This document shows, piece after piece, positions 10,929 through 22,730 of a stretch of DNA of 64,000 nucleotides; position 1 is the first letter of the stretch, and each line of letters begins with the position of its first letter. The notes below the pieces were generated by a model, which did not search any database, had not been told where the DNA came from, and was given only the letters and a program-made list of their open reading frames with translations. Source of the stretch: Metridium senile. Taxonomy: Eukaryota > Cnidaria > Anthozoa > Actiniaria > Metridiidae. The position numbers were made by a program, and so were the translations under genes. The stretch is taken from assembly GCA_949775045.1 (NCBI GenBank), contig OX459096.1:39293316-39357315 (forward strand), in the 5' to 3' direction.

Positions 10929-12200
10929 AAACTTGTGTCTTTTGATGTGAAGTCACTGTTCACCAGTATTCCACTTCAACTGGCATTAGACTGCACCCAG
11001 ACTGCCATCACACAACATGCTGACGACACACCGTTACCCATACCTACGAATGACATCATGGACTTACTTTCACTTTGCCTTACTTCCACTTACTTTCAGT
11101 ACAACGGCAAACACTACAAACAACTACACGGCACAGCTATGGGCTCTCCAGTTTCTGTCGTTGTATCAGAAATTGTTATGCAGAACATCGAGAAGAAAGC
11201 TCTTGCTACATTCAGACAACAACTACCTTTTTGGTTACGTTACGTTGACGACACTATCACTGCACTACCTACTGACGACATCAACGAGTTTCATGACCAC
11301 CTGAACAAACAAAACACTCACATACAGTTCACCAAAGAGATCGAAGAAAATGGTGCTATACCTTTTCTAGACTGTTTGGTAACTCACTCTGACAATCGCT
11401 TACATACAACTGTATACCGTAAACCTACTCACACTGACAGACTGCTCGACCAGACATCTTACAATCCCACCTCACACAAAGCTACCACTATTAAGACTTT
11501 GACTCGACGTGCACAACGTGTTTGTGATTCACCTAACAAACTTCATGACGAGTACGAATATTTGCAAAGTGTGTTCGATAAGAACAATTACAATGTAGAT
11601 TTCGTCAAACGAAACATTCACAAAAACACTTCACTTACTGACAGAACCGACAATCAACCCACAGCCACTGCCACCATACCGTACATCAGAGGTACTTCTG
11701 AGACCATTCAACGCATATTACAACCCTACAACATTCGCGTTGCTCACAAGCCTACTATGACATTAAGACGTTTATTGACTAACGTTAAGGACAAAGACGA
11801 ACCCATTAACAGACAAGGAGCTATTTACAAAATAGCTTGTTCCGACTGTAACGCTACCTACATCGGTGAGACCGGCAGAAATTTGAACACGAGACTAACT
11901 GAACATAAACGTGCCACGAAAAACAAAGACCCTAACAACCACATTGCGGAACATCACAAACATACTGGCCACTCCATTAACTGGGACTCTGCCGCCTCCA
12001 TTACACATTGCACTAACTATCACCAACGCCGACTACTTGAAAGCTGGTACACCGGCTTAGAACAAAAGCCACTTAACCGTTGCATAACACTACCGGCTTC
12101 CTACAATAGACTCATTAACGACTTCAAGCTTTCCGCTAAAACAATGACTAACACCTACCCACGCATCAACAACAACATTACCGACGAACCAGACACATAA
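10929..12200 (+). pseudogene. PLE1 right arm: 5'-truncated RT fused to GIY-YIG endonuclease
   Basis: About 420 codons of uninterrupted coding sequence, entering at KLVSFDVKSLFTSIP and running through TAMGSPVS, LRYVDDTITA, the RT thumb, VAHKP, the YKI...YIGETG endonuclease and the C terminus ITDEPDT. It shows the PLE organisation, RT then GIY-YIG in one frame, that X1 broke in the left arm. It lacks the N-terminal third of the RT. Visible differences from the left arm are very few, so both arms probably arose in one insertion. Confidence 0.88.
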
Positions 12201-12231
12201 ATAACACCGCTGTCTTTTCATTTTCTTTACT

Positions 12232-12263
12232 CTGAAGATGACTTCCGCTCAGGTTGTCGAAAC
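12232..12263 (+). ncRNA. Hammerhead-ribozyme-like core at PLE1 3' end (right arm)
   Basis: Same motif as in the left arm: CTGAAGA, T, GAC stem, loop, GTC, GAAAC, about 30 bases after the stop codon. Hammerhead motifs in Penelope-like elements are established; this copy's activity is inferred. Confidence 0.45.
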
Positions 12264-13317
12264 GTCAGACATCAACACCATCAGTCTTTCTCAAGACTAC
12301 ACCACCCCGGACGATCATGCCTCATCTACATCGATTACACCTGGGATCAGACCATTCACTCCTATACATTTGTGTGTTCTATTTTGAGTACTCATATTTC
12401 CTAAGCTTGCAAGGTCTCGATTAATTTGGCCATTCGAGTGGTTTCAGATTTTTAGAAATAGCCATAAAATCTCAAAGTCGAGTTCGCGTTTGCAAGCGCA
12501 TTGCTCTTACGACATCAGTATTTTTAAAATAATTAATATCTATAAGCTAGAGACAATGATTAGTTATAATCCCGATTTTTAAAGCAATCGGAGAAGTTTT
12601 TGCGCCAAAATTTGAAGTTCAAAACAAAAAATTGTTTTTACGTAAATAAATACCCCTGGGCCACCTTAAGGGTAAAAATCAGCCTTGAAGTTCACGAATA
12701 TTGCCGTATCAACACTATAGAAATCTGTGGTTTTTGGGCTTCCTGGGAAACTTGTAAGACGGCTCGTTCGGCCTTCGGGAACGTTCAAATGTTGTCTTTA
12801 TAGTCAGTAATATTTTTTTCTCGATAATAAAAGTTTCTGATGTTAGGAGCGTTTTTGTATGATTTTCTTGGATTTTGGGGGCTATTTAAGGAGGTTTTGA
12901 GGATGGTGAATTTCAACGGCCATCGGCGTGTTATTTTATTGAAAACTACAGATTTCTAGTGTGGTAAGACAGTGATCTTATTAACATAAAACTGCTCTTC
13001 TCAGTGGATCCAACAACCCTATAGATTTTCCAGAAGGTGTGGTTATGTGTATAGGGAGTATTATGTGTCGAACAAATAAAGAAGAACTTTAATTTCCATC
13101 TAGCGACCAGATGCTAATGAGTACAATTTTCAATTAGTACCATCGTGCTTTGCGAAGCGTGTACACCACCGCCTGAGTAAATATATGAGACCAATAATAG
13201 TAAAAAAAAATACCTTAAAAAAAAAGTTTCGAACATGTATTTGGTGTCACTCTATTCTCGGTGTTTTTTGTCTCTTTTTGAAAATTTCTTTAATGTTTGC
13301 CCTCCTATATATTTAGT

Positions 13318-13498
13318 AAATAAACCCCTTCTGTCGGCTGGGATATCGGCGGATAATGTCCGAGGATGAGAAATGGTCCGAAAATTAAACATTTGGCCGA
13401 GAAGCGAAGCTTCGAGGGCAAATGTGATATTTTGAGGAACATTTCTCATCCGAGGACATTATAAGCCGATATTCCAGTAAGCCAGAAGGGGTTTATTT
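13318..13498. mobile_element. About 180-bp foldback MITE
   Basis: AAATAAACCCCTTCTG at the left and its complement at the right, with long inner complementarity (GATATCGGC, GGACATTAT and TCCTCGGATGAGAAAT pairings). It lies where repeat A passes into B-like sequence. Confidence 0.7.
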
Positions 13499-13499
13499 A

Positions 13500-14270
13500 T
13501 TCTATATCCCTACGACTTTATCTTGTTTGGTTGGCGAAGGAAAGCCATTAAAGTTGAGACATTTCTCTTCTTACACCAAGCTAAGACCAAAAACAGTCAT
13601 TTAGATCGATGAATGAAAACTAATTTATTAAGGTAATTTTTGTAAATTATAGAGTAATTTTGTTTTACATTCTATGAACTAGCCTCTTAAGACTAGCGAG
13701 TAAAAAGTTTGAATTTGTAAACAAACCGGCATTTTAGTTTACGTTCTAATTCACTTCGTTCAAACGAACGTAAAATATTTATCTTCTTTATTCCGAATAT
13801 AAGAAATGACAACAGACGTGGTTGTATATGGTAGGTTCGCTTGTGGACCATCATTTATTGACAATAATAAGCACATAAGCCTTATATTAACTGTAATAGT
13901 AATAAGTACTTAATAACTCGTAAATACTAATACGTAGATAATTCGTAATTAAAGGTCAAGTGCCTTTAGATCATATTTGTAATACTAATTGATACTCAAT
14001 AACTGGTAATATTAATACGTACATAATTCATAGCTAAGGTCGAATACCTTAAGTCATATTAGTAATTAGTAATTATTAGTAATTTTTATTACAATAATTA
14101 TTAATTATTAATTATTAATTATTAATTATTAATTAATTAATTATTATTAATTATTAATTATTAATTATTAATTATTAGTAATTTTTATTACAATACTTAA
14201 ATAAATCATAAACCTAGGCTTTTGGTTATTCTCTGTCTTGATGGGTTATTCTCTCGTACTGATGGCTTTC
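13500..14270. other. AT-rich interval, no gene seen
   Basis: Unique-looking AT-rich DNA ending in a low-complexity ATTAATT tract (14,085-14,180). A pair of related blocks (TACGTAGATAATTCGTAATT; TACGTACATAATTCATAGCT) suggests a local duplication. No coding signal. Confidence 0.5.
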
Positions 14271-14650
14271 TTCTTTACTTTGGGCGTTTTCCTCGTTCGC
14301 TTTGAGGTTTCAACTATGTTTCGGCAGACACCATCGTCCAGTAGGTTGAGGCCGTCTCAGGGGCAGAAAGAATGAAGCCATTTCAGCGCTGCGTGGGCTT
14401 TGGTGGTTGAGGAGGCGGACATGCTGTTTTTGATCTCAAGGAGGTAAACTGCTACTATGGCACTCGGAAAAGGGATGCTGATGTTCACTCTTTTAATCTT
14501 ACACCACTGGAGGAATCTGATGATTTCTTTAACGTATATCGTTGCTGTTGATGTCGATCTAAACGTAATCATTGCTGTTAGTAAGTTGTTGAAGTCAGGT
14601 TTCAGGTCAGTTGGCAAGTATATCCAGGCAGGGCTGGCGTGTATAGCCTG
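14270..14650 (-). pseudogene. DIRS-type tyrosine recombinase, core-binding domain exon
   Basis: Minus-strand exon with a good acceptor (TTTTTCAG at about 14,650) followed by the SAM-like domain of tyrosine recombinases: FNNLLTAMITFRSTSTATIY, FLQWCKIKRVNISIPFP, AVYLLEIK and AALKWLHSF. After one TGA the same frame goes on as DGLNLLDDGVCRNIVETSKR, so it is interrupted, not finished. The catalytic Arg-His-Arg-Tyr domain is absent. With the RNase H relic at 21,356-21,712 it forms one DIRS-like element split by X2. A Crypton-like origin is possible. Confidence 0.65.
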
Positions 14651-15439
14651 AAAAATATAAAGACGCTAGGGTATGTTAGTATTACACAACAAAACTCATG
14701 ACTTTCGTAACACGTTTAGAAGACGCAAATTGATATTCAGTTTCAATATCACCGTCTCAAGGCTGTTTTAGTATAACACGCACTATAGCTTATACCCTTA
14801 GGAGTTTACGTCCTATTTTACGCTGCTTCCCTTCCTGGGCTCTATAATTTGATATTCTACGTCCCCGTTTGGGATTCCCTGTTCCTTGTTCCTCTGTACT
14901 CTTTACCGACCCTCCCTTGCGTTGGTCCTACTAGCAGTGGGCCCTTGCCGTTCTGCTTAAAGACACGTTATAGATACTGGCTTCAACGCTTCCTACTAGG
15001 CCTACTCTGGGGTCCATGTTCGCCTATTACCGCCTATTACCGCCTAATACCACCTAATACCGCCTATTACCGCCTAATACCGCCTAATACCGCCTGATTC
15101 CACTTAATGCCGCCTATCGGTAATAATTCTAAAATCATCTAATATTATAACATCATTATTTTACTTTTGGGTAAATCAATTCAAAAATATCCGCTATAGA
15201 AGGGAATTAATAATTCCTCCTATAGCTATATGGAACAACTGGACCATCGATCCTGACCATGGATGCAAATGCATAAATGCATTTAAAATATACTGTAGAA
15301 AAAAGGAAGACTGGACATTTCTGATAGTACTTTAGCTATAGTGAGACTTACAAATATACTATTTGTATATTCCTTCACTCTTACATGCATGTACTTGAAA
15401 TGTACCAAAAATATGGGTCTGAATTAAAAGGTCAGGTTA

Positions 15440-15662
15440 GAAAATACCTTCTGTGTGTATGATTATGATTGTTGCGGAGAAATAAGCAATTTATGTAATT
15501 GCAATTATAGAAGCCTGAAAAAAATTTGGGACTTCAACGGGATTTGAACCCATGACCTTTGCAGTGCCGGTGCAATGCTCTACCAACTGAGCTATGGGTT
15601 CAAATCCCGTTGAAGTCCCAAATTTTTTTGGGCTTCTATAATTGCAATTACATAAATTGTAT
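15440..15662 (-). mobile_element. SINE-derived hairpin with tRNA-like core (in X2)
   Basis: Copy of the unit at 6600-6845, with the same box A, box B and inverted T arm. The right tail is truncated at the X2 deletion. Confidence 0.7.
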
Positions 15663-16141
15663 AGATAGTTTTTATTCAGTGACTATTACATGTAGCTATA
15701 GTCACTACCTGGAGTCACTATCACTCAACTGGAACAACTTTAGTAACAATACAAAAGGGAAAGCAATGCAAATATTCAAGAGTTTAGAAAGTTAATGCTT
15801 TATTTAATAACCTGTGAAACTGGCAAAGTTTACTTATTAGAGTGTAATATTCCGATTCAAACAATAGAAAACAAAATAATTAGACTGTAATAGTACTACA
15901 TTTTTCATGGGTTTGTGAAAACTACTCTGATGAAATGCAATGTTGAAACAATAAAGTTTGCCTCTATTGAATAAATTATTAACTTTCTATGGTCTTGAGT
16001 ATTTGGTTTCCCATATGTATTGTTACTAAAGCTGTCAAAACTATTAGTTAGTATTACTATTTACATTTTATTTCATGGACATAGTGTAAGCACTCTAATT
16101 AAACGTTTTAATTCATACTTAGAATTAGCTAAACAATACTA

Positions 16142-16282
16142 GAGTACAAGCACTAAAAGTGTGCAGCATAAATACCACTAAATACTGCTAAATTAGTCTA
16201 ATTCTTTTGTTCTCTATTGTCTAATAAACACTATTTACAGCTAAATTGTGCAAAGTGCTGCACACTTTTAGTGTTTGTACTC
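16142..16282. mobile_element. 141-bp TA MITE (copy in X2)
   Basis: Equivalent to 7435-7575; present before X1 and X2 diverged. Confidence 0.8.
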
Positions 16283-16795
16283 TATTACGCATTCCTGACG
16301 ATTGTATAGTGAAATGAAACAAAATGAAATAATAATTCAAGTCAATAATCACTCTTTTTAATGCTGATGCAGTGTTGCTTGTATCACAATATTGTTGATG
16401 AAAGTGAGCAAAATGATTCATTGGAAAGAGAACATTGGACTATTAAACGGTGTAAAATCAACGTGTATGTTGCATGACACAATGTTCATCTATTTCACTA
16501 GATTAATTATTTTGCAGTCACTCATCGTGTGATCGAGTTGAAGTTATATAATCATATTTCACAAAGAAGTAAAAAGGTATACTTATCATCAGCCAGGATC
16601 CTGTACATTTCCAAAATCAAATCAAGACATCAAAGAGGCAATATCTGGCCGCACATTTTAAAAATAACCTATTTTTCCCCATAACTACAGAATTTGTCAC
16701 TTTGTCAACTACCATTGTGAAAAGTAACACCGCTGTTCAAATGTAGTGTGGATTTTAGCTAGGTACTTCATGTATTGTATATTATGTGGTCTCAA

Positions 16796-18418
16796 CACAG
16801 GCAGCCCAACTATTGTCTTTGAGGATTTTTTTTAATGACAATAAAGTTATTTTTAACCGCGCGCCGAGCGAAATAAATATTGAGCGCGCGGGTGGGGTTC
16901 CTGTGGTGTATTTGTTTGAAAGCTCGCGGATGGGATTCCTGTGGCTTCTTGCAAGCAATTTTTCGGTCGCGCGCAATCGCACGTACGACAGAAAAATCGA
17001 AGAAAGTAGTATCTTGATACAAGGTCTGAAACTTGATGGCGTGGATAGATAGATGTGCACCGCAGTCTGTATAGGCACGGAAGTTCAACGACGAGCGCCG
17101 AGAAGGACGCGAGCAGCAATCGACTGACACGCCAAAGAAAATATATTGTGTTCAAACTTTTCTTTCAAAATAAGTGTTTTCCTTTCTTTTAGGGATTTTC
17201 AATTAATAAACCTCTAACAAAAACAAACAGCCAGTGTGTGAAATTTCTTTCCATGTTTATTGAAATGCTAATACATACTGAATTAGTATATTTTACAATG
17301 TGAAGACTTTTTGTTCAAACTGTACTTTTAAAATCTGTAACGATTCTGCTTTAGCTTAAATTGCCGGTTTTTCGGCAATAGTTTATAAAATACAACTATA
17401 AATGCTTCACACTTTCATAACGAACTTGTTATTGTTGGAACCGTTTATAGTAACTAAAGTTTTGACGAAATAAAGTTGAACTTTTTTGATCCAATCTGAC
17501 AAGATGAAAACTTTGCAAAAGCGGCCATCACAAATTCACTGTTAGTTCGGCTTGTAGTTAGTTTGAACAAGACAACATCAGTCGTTTTGACATAAAAACT
17601 TCAACTCCAATCATTACCTGTACACACTAGACTACTAGAAAAGCTTTCTCCAGGTTTTTGTAATAGCGAAGAAGATCGGTGACTTCAAAAGCAACTGCCA
17701 AGTGCTCACTTGAATCCGAGGTGTTTTGAATGTAAACTAACTCATTGTAGCAGCCACTTCAGTGCAAATCAAGAACTTTTCGACTCTCGACTCACTATCC
17801 CATGATTTCCAAAATAAAATACATCCTCTTGTTTTCTTTCTTTGAATTGTAAGTCATTTTAACAATCCAAAAGTTAAATACAAGACTGTAATCAACACCT
17901 TTTTCGGCTGTATCGGTGAATGAGCGTGAATGTAGTCTCGATCGATATTTTCACGATTGCTCCACGATTGTAAAAATCCGACTTTTTTCCGAAGTTATGT
18001 CTATACAGACTGCGGTGCACCTCGGTTCCATGCTGCCCTTTTTAAAAATTAATTTTAACCCCTTTGCTGAAGTCGGAGATGATCATACTTTTTACTGTAG
18101 TTGAAGATCAACGTAAGTTTTATATATTCGAAGAAAAATTAAAATTTTCTCCCATGGCTGATTTACTACGCGCGAAACTAAATTTGTCACGTGACCGAGT
18201 TTCATACCTTGTCAAAATACCTCTCTCTTCGATACAGCGCGACTTTGACGAAAAATTGCTTGTAAAAAGCCACAGGAATCCCATCCGCGAGCTTTCAAAC
18301 AAATACACCACAGGAACCCCACCCGCGCGCTCAATATTTATTTCGCTCGGCGCGCGGTTAAAAATAACTTTATTGTCATTAAAAAAAATCCTCAAAGACA
18401 ATAGTTGGGCTGCCTGTG
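16796..18418. mobile_element. 1.6-kb inverted-repeat element with 7-bp target duplication
   Basis: Starts CACAGGCAGCCCAACTATTG and ends with the complement. GTCTCAA flanks it (16,789-16,795 and 18,419-18,425), and X1 shows the empty site near 8089. Arms pair for about 180 bases with few mismatches and for about 250 in total, and include GC-rich blocks (CCGCGCGCCGAGCG). The centre (17,100-18,150) is AT-rich with no recognisable protein. Short frames in the arms mirror each other and are not genes. Confidence 0.8.
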
Positions 18419-19016
18419 GTCTCAAGTAAATATGTATGTGTAAATGAAACACTAGTTATGGTACATGAAGTACCAACCTAAATTCCACGTTACTTTTGAT
18501 CAGCGGTGTAATATTTCACTGTGTTTACTATTTTGTATACATTTTTGTAGATAAGCAAATGAGATTTTCTTTTAATTAAGATTATCCACTGAACCATTTG
18601 TCTGAGGTTACTGTCAATTTTTCATCTGCAATGCTTCATAACTTAAGTCTTTTCTACTCTAATGAATTGGGAAATCACCATGCAAAAGGTAAGCAAGCTT
18701 ACTCTAAAAGTGTACACAAATAAACCCGTAAAATACTGTACGTACACTTCAGATTATTTAAGATTATTATCCAATTAATTCTTCTGTTTTCTATTGAGTT
18801 TGAACTTTAACTGAAATATATTATCTTCTTTTTAGTCACCATATAAGACGAACAAATGATAAATGCAGAGAATGTCAGATGTTTTATATAAAGCTCCATC
18901 TGTTCAAAGAAACTTTCTTTAAACTTCACAAAGATAAGCATTTTAATTCAGATATATGGTGATTAAAGCCAAATCATAGTGGTGTTTCATTATTCATGTA
19001 TGTGAAATACACTTAA

Positions 19017-20582
19017 GGTGGCCCGGTAGTATTGACTTTGCAGGATAAACATAATTTTGTAACGCATTATTTTGCATCTAAACTTTGTCCGATTACTACG
19101 AAATTTACACATATAGATATAGCGATTTGTGGAAACTATAAAGAGAAATAATGTTTTTTTAAAAAGCACACGCTTTACTTAAATTGTCAATAAATCAAAA
19201 CTTAGAAGATGAATTTATTTCTTTTTTTTGAGAGAATATTATTTGGTTATATGAAAACATATTGTAGCAGTTTTATTAAAATATTGACCTTGGAAGTTTT
19301 TTTACAAACGTTTTTAAATTTTTGCGCGCAAAATTAATATAAAAATTCCATTGCTCAAATCTCAATAAGAATTAAAACATAGTTACAAATTTACCTGTAG
19401 AAAGAAAGACCAATACCTCTTGTAACTTCTAATCACAAAATAGCGACTTTGAAGCCAACATTGCTAGCTCTTATTTCTTGAAGAGCTTGTCGACATATTG
19501 TTGTTCACTGCGTAGTGAGCATTTCGAAAATATATCTACTCTATTTCTTCAATTGTTGACCTCGAGTTTTCTATATAGCGTAGATACATGCTTAAGAGTC
19601 ATAACTGTGAAATGTGGTCTTCTGTGCTGTTCTAAAAATGACAAAATTAGCGGCCAACGTACAGCAACCACGTTGCGCGTTCATTATACCTCGTTTGACT
19701 TCCAAGGAAAACCCTTCGCGTTATGTTTATTTACATCAACTTCACAACCTCATAATCCGTGAACACCGATTCTGCACGAGGAATGTCTTTTTTTGCGAAT
19801 AGAAATAGAAAAAAGACGCAGTGTTTACGCCTGAATTGTCTCTGTATAAAAAGACATTCCTCGCGAAGGGTTTGCCTTGGAAGTCAAACGAGGTATAATG
19901 AACGCGCAACGTGGTTGCTGTACGTTGGCCGCTAATTTTGTCATTTTTAGAACAGCACAGAAGACCACATTTCACAGTTGTGACTCTTAAGCATGTATCT
20001 ACGCTATATAGAAAACTCGAGGTCAACAATTGAAGAAATAGAGTAGATATATTTTCGAAATGCTCACTACGCAGTGAACAACAATATGTCGACAAGCTCT
20101 TCAAGAAATAAGAGCTAGCAATGTTGGCTTCAAAGTCGCTATTTTGTGATTAGAAGTTACAAGAGGTATTGGTCTTTCTTTCTACAGGTAAATTTGTAAC
20201 TATGTTTTAATTCTTATTGAGATTTGAGCAATGGAAGTTTTATATTAATTTTGCGCGCAAAAATTTAAAAACGTTTGTAAAAAAACTTCCAAGGTCAATA
20301 TTTTAATAAAACTGCTACAATATGTTTCCATATAACCAAATAATATTCTCTCAAAAAAAGAAATAAATTCATCTTCACAATTTAAGTAAAGCGTGTGCTT
20401 TTTAAAAAAACATTATTTCTCTTTATAGTTTCCACAAATCGCACTTAAAATATGACTAGCTCAAACTTCAAAGTTTTGAGATCTATATGTGTAAATTTCG
20501 TAGAAATCGGACAAAGTTTAGATGCAAAATAATGCGTTACAAAATTATGTTTATCCTGCAAAGTCAATACTACCGGGCCACC
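19017..20582. mobile_element. 1.57-kb near-complete palindrome, TTAA target
   Basis: Ends GGTGGCCCGGTAGTATTGAC and complement, flanked by TTAA; X1 has a single TTAA at 8683. The arms pair over nearly the whole length, meeting near 19,800. The tip resembles element Y (GGTGGCCC[AG]GG), so both may use one transposase. A 90-codon frame appears in both arms only because they are inverted copies. Confidence 0.85.
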
Positions 20583-21355
20583 TTAAGCTTATGATGCACT
20601 ACTATACTCTTAAATTAATCTTATATTTCTATTGTGTTTATTTGACTATTAAAGTAATACGTTTTATAAAATGATTCAATATGTTATGAAAAGCATAACA
20701 TCAGCTAATAAAACTGTTTGTGAATAAAAAAATTGCTTGGTGTGCACAAACAAAAATAATTGATGTCATGTGTTGTTATATCTATTTGTATATATTACTT
20801 TACAAAATTCTTTTAATTTTTTTATATATTTATGTCATTATATATGTCATATTACCTATAGAATAGACATAACCATACACACACACACACATGTATATAT
20901 ATGTCACACTTTTGAAAAATACTATCTAGATATATATATTATATATATGTATGAATGTTTAAATTACCTAATGTTGCAATATTTTGCTCCTTTTTTGCCA
21001 ACATCACCTAATATGCCTGATATCAACATCATTTGCTGCAATATTTTGCTCTTTTTGGCCAATACCACCCAAAACCGCCTAATGCTGCCATTAGCCACTG
21101 CAACATTTTGCTCTTTTTGGCCAATACCGCCCAATACCGCCTAATGCCGCCATTAGCCGCTGCAATATTTTGCCTTTTTTGGCCAATACCGCCCAATATC
21201 GCCTAATGCCGCCATTAGCCGCGGCGGTTTTGGACCCCAGAGTAGGCCTCCTACTAACAGACCCGCACATGCGTTGGTCTGCGCAGCAGCCTGCACTTGG
21301 CTTTTCTACTGTGCATACTCTAGCTATGAATATTAGCTATGACTTACTGTGATCT

Positions 21356-21712
21356 TCAACGTAAAAAGAAGTCGCATCTGAATGCTATAACTTGACCTTT
21401 GAATCTTTCGGATCCTAGTAGCGATTTAGTGTTTCTTGCTAGTCTTAGAGCTGTTGTGTCATCGACGATAAAACGCTTGTACTCGTGCTCAATTAAAGGC
21501 CAGAAAACTGCTGACGGCCAAAACGGGGTCACTAGAGTTCCTATCGCGGCTTGTACATATAGGTAGTGGAGAACCTTGGAAATAATACAGACTGGAGGTA
21601 CGACCAGGCAGTTTTCTTTCTCTAGATTCTGGGCAAAGAGATCTACCCCTTCCGAACCTGGGTTCCAAAATCTCGAGTAAATCTTGGTAATTCGCTTTAT
21701 AGTAGGTGGCAA
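21356..21712 (-). pseudogene. DIRS-like RT/RNase H C-terminal fragment
   Basis: 118 codons typical of the RNase H end of DIRS polyproteins: FWNPGSEGVDLFAQN, NCLVVPPVCIISKVLHYL and GTLVTPFWPSAVFWPLI. A GTAAGT donor-like site lies just downstream (21,339-21,345 region, minus strand) and the recombinase exon resumes at 14,650, consistent with one element interrupted by X2. 5' part (gag, RT) not found upstream. Confidence 0.7.
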
Positions 21713-22204
21713 GGCAGTCTACTGTTCCTTAGTTTGCATAACGAAAGCTCCCGTGTTCCAATTTGAAAATATGCTGGAGGTCAAGTTTGTAACATATAAT
21801 GAAAGACAATTGAGCACAATTTCATTTTTTTTTTTTTTTTTTGCTGTTTCTTTCCTTCGTTTTAATACGTTTTTAACTCGTGAGTTGAAAATCTCAGTTT
21901 TTAATGTCCTTTTTTACAAGTTTCGAATATAAAATGTAAAAGAAAAAAATCCCATTCATGAAAGATCGGAAGGGTATGGTAATGAGAAACCATTTATAAA
22001 TATTTATCCTGTGTTTGCGGACACGTGGTGACAAGAATAAGGGGCATCAGACATTTTAAAAAGGCATTGCAGTCGGGTTCACAGTCAAATATATCTATAA
22101 AAGTAGTGTTATATTTATTCTTTATATATTTTAATATTCATTACCAGACAAATACAATCTTCGGTTTATCATTGTTTTATTTAATGTTAAAAATCAGTTT
22201 TAAT
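21713..22204. other. No gene seen
   Basis: AT-rich sequence with a poly-T run at 21,825. Nothing recognised. Confidence 0.4.
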
Positions 22205-22730
22205 TATTTAATAATATTAATAATATCTGCAGTGTAGTGTTAAAAGAATTAAACTTTATGTGAAGAATCAAGATAATAAAACATTGAATAAAAACCCACC
22301 TAAATTGATAAATAAACTATTCCCTCGTTTAATTTCCCAGTGAATATATCGATAGTTATTGATAGTGGCCAAACAACTCTTCAATATTGTATCGACGAAA
22401 ATAAGAATGATTTAATAGGGCGAGCTTTCGAACTTATAGTCCCTCTTCAGGTCTGAGAACTCACTGAGTGTGGGCAAGCTACATGAAGCAAAAAATAGAA
22501 CTTATTTCGTGTTTAAAGAAGCTATAAATTATTTAATAATAATAAAAATATCTGCAGTCAGTAGTGTTTAAAAGAATTAAATTGAAGAACTAAGACATCG
22601 TTAATCATCGATAAAAACATGAATAAAAACCCCACATTAAATTGATAGATAAACTATTCCCTCGTTTAATTTCCCAGTGAATATACCGAAAGTTACTGAT
22701 AGTATCCTAACAAATACATTGCTACGAATA
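22205..22730. repeat. Imperfect direct duplication with a solo PLE 3' end
   Basis: Blocks at about 22,205-22,370 and 22,540-22,720 match (ATATCTGCAGT, AAAAGAATTAAA, TAAACTATTCCCTCGTTTAA). Between them is a minus-strand PLE-type 3' signature (22,425-22,450). Confidence 0.6.
22425..22450 (-). ncRNA. Hammerhead-like core, solo PLE 3' end
   Basis: Minus strand: CTGAAGA, G, then GGAC/GTTC stem with a five-base loop, then GAAAG. Layout and spare base match the PLE1 cores, though the last base differs from GAAAC. Probably a PLE 3' remnant. Confidence 0.35.

Larger units (their letters stand above)
5561..12361. mobile_element. PLE1: head-to-head Penelope-like pair with 12-bp target duplication
   Basis: CTATACATTTGT flanks both sides (5549-5560, 12,362-12,373), and the empty site is seen in the Y2 copy near 45,290. 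The left arm is a minus-strand PLE running 10,928 to 5561, with its 3' end outward. The right arm is a 5'-truncated plus-strand copy, 10,929-12,361. They meet back to back at 10,928/10,929. Both arms end in the same 3' sequence (TCAAGACTACACCACCCCGG); the plus arm carries about 30 extra bases. X1 interrupts the left arm. Confidence 0.85.
5302..12665. mobile_element. TTAA-flanked element Y1 (about 0.55 kb core), opened by PLE1
   Basis: Ends GGTGGCCCAGGGGTATTT and inverse, each next to TTAA (5298-5301, 12,666-12,669). Clean copies at 45,036-45,589 and 55,752-56,384 show the original size. TTAA duplication is typical of piggyBac and Kolobok elements; no transposase is encoded. The PLE1 pair (5561-12,361) sits inside. 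Confidence 0.75.
3300..13310 (+). repeat. Repeat A, copy 1 (about 2.6 kb without nested insertions)
   Basis: Non-coding repeat found again at 36,470-37,130 (partial), 42,395-45,797 and 45,805-57,010. Landmarks in order: TTCTTCTAGAACACCGTCTT (3301), the CGATCGCCCTATCGAAGTCG block (3962), AATAGTCAATTCTACTTAAC (4168), the CTAGTGTTATTATTAGTAGC block (4783), then a TTAA element and a tail ending GTTTGCCC (13,303). Between 5302 and 12,665 the copy is filled by nested mobile elements. No conserved protein frame runs through the copies. Superfamily unknown. Confidence 0.7.
14998..21249. mobile_element. Element X2 (6252 bp) with two nested transposons
   Basis: Same 18-bp inverted ends as X1, flanked by CCTACT (14,992-14,997 and 21,250-21,255), a second independent 6-bp duplication. 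Relative to X1 it lacks about 150 bases after the SINE hairpin (near 15,663) and carries two insertions, 16,796-18,418 and 19,017-20,582. Elsewhere it tracks X1 almost base for base. No transposase frame. Confidence 0.85.

Noticed and set aside
16782..17155. Cluster of 88-106-codon frames, mirrored at 18,064-18,452
   Set aside because: Lie in GC-richer inverted arms of a transposon and are mirror images; no protein signature.
19478..20104. Two identical 90-120-codon genes facing each other
   Set aside because: They are the same sequence in the two arms of a palindromic transposon, with no domain or start context.
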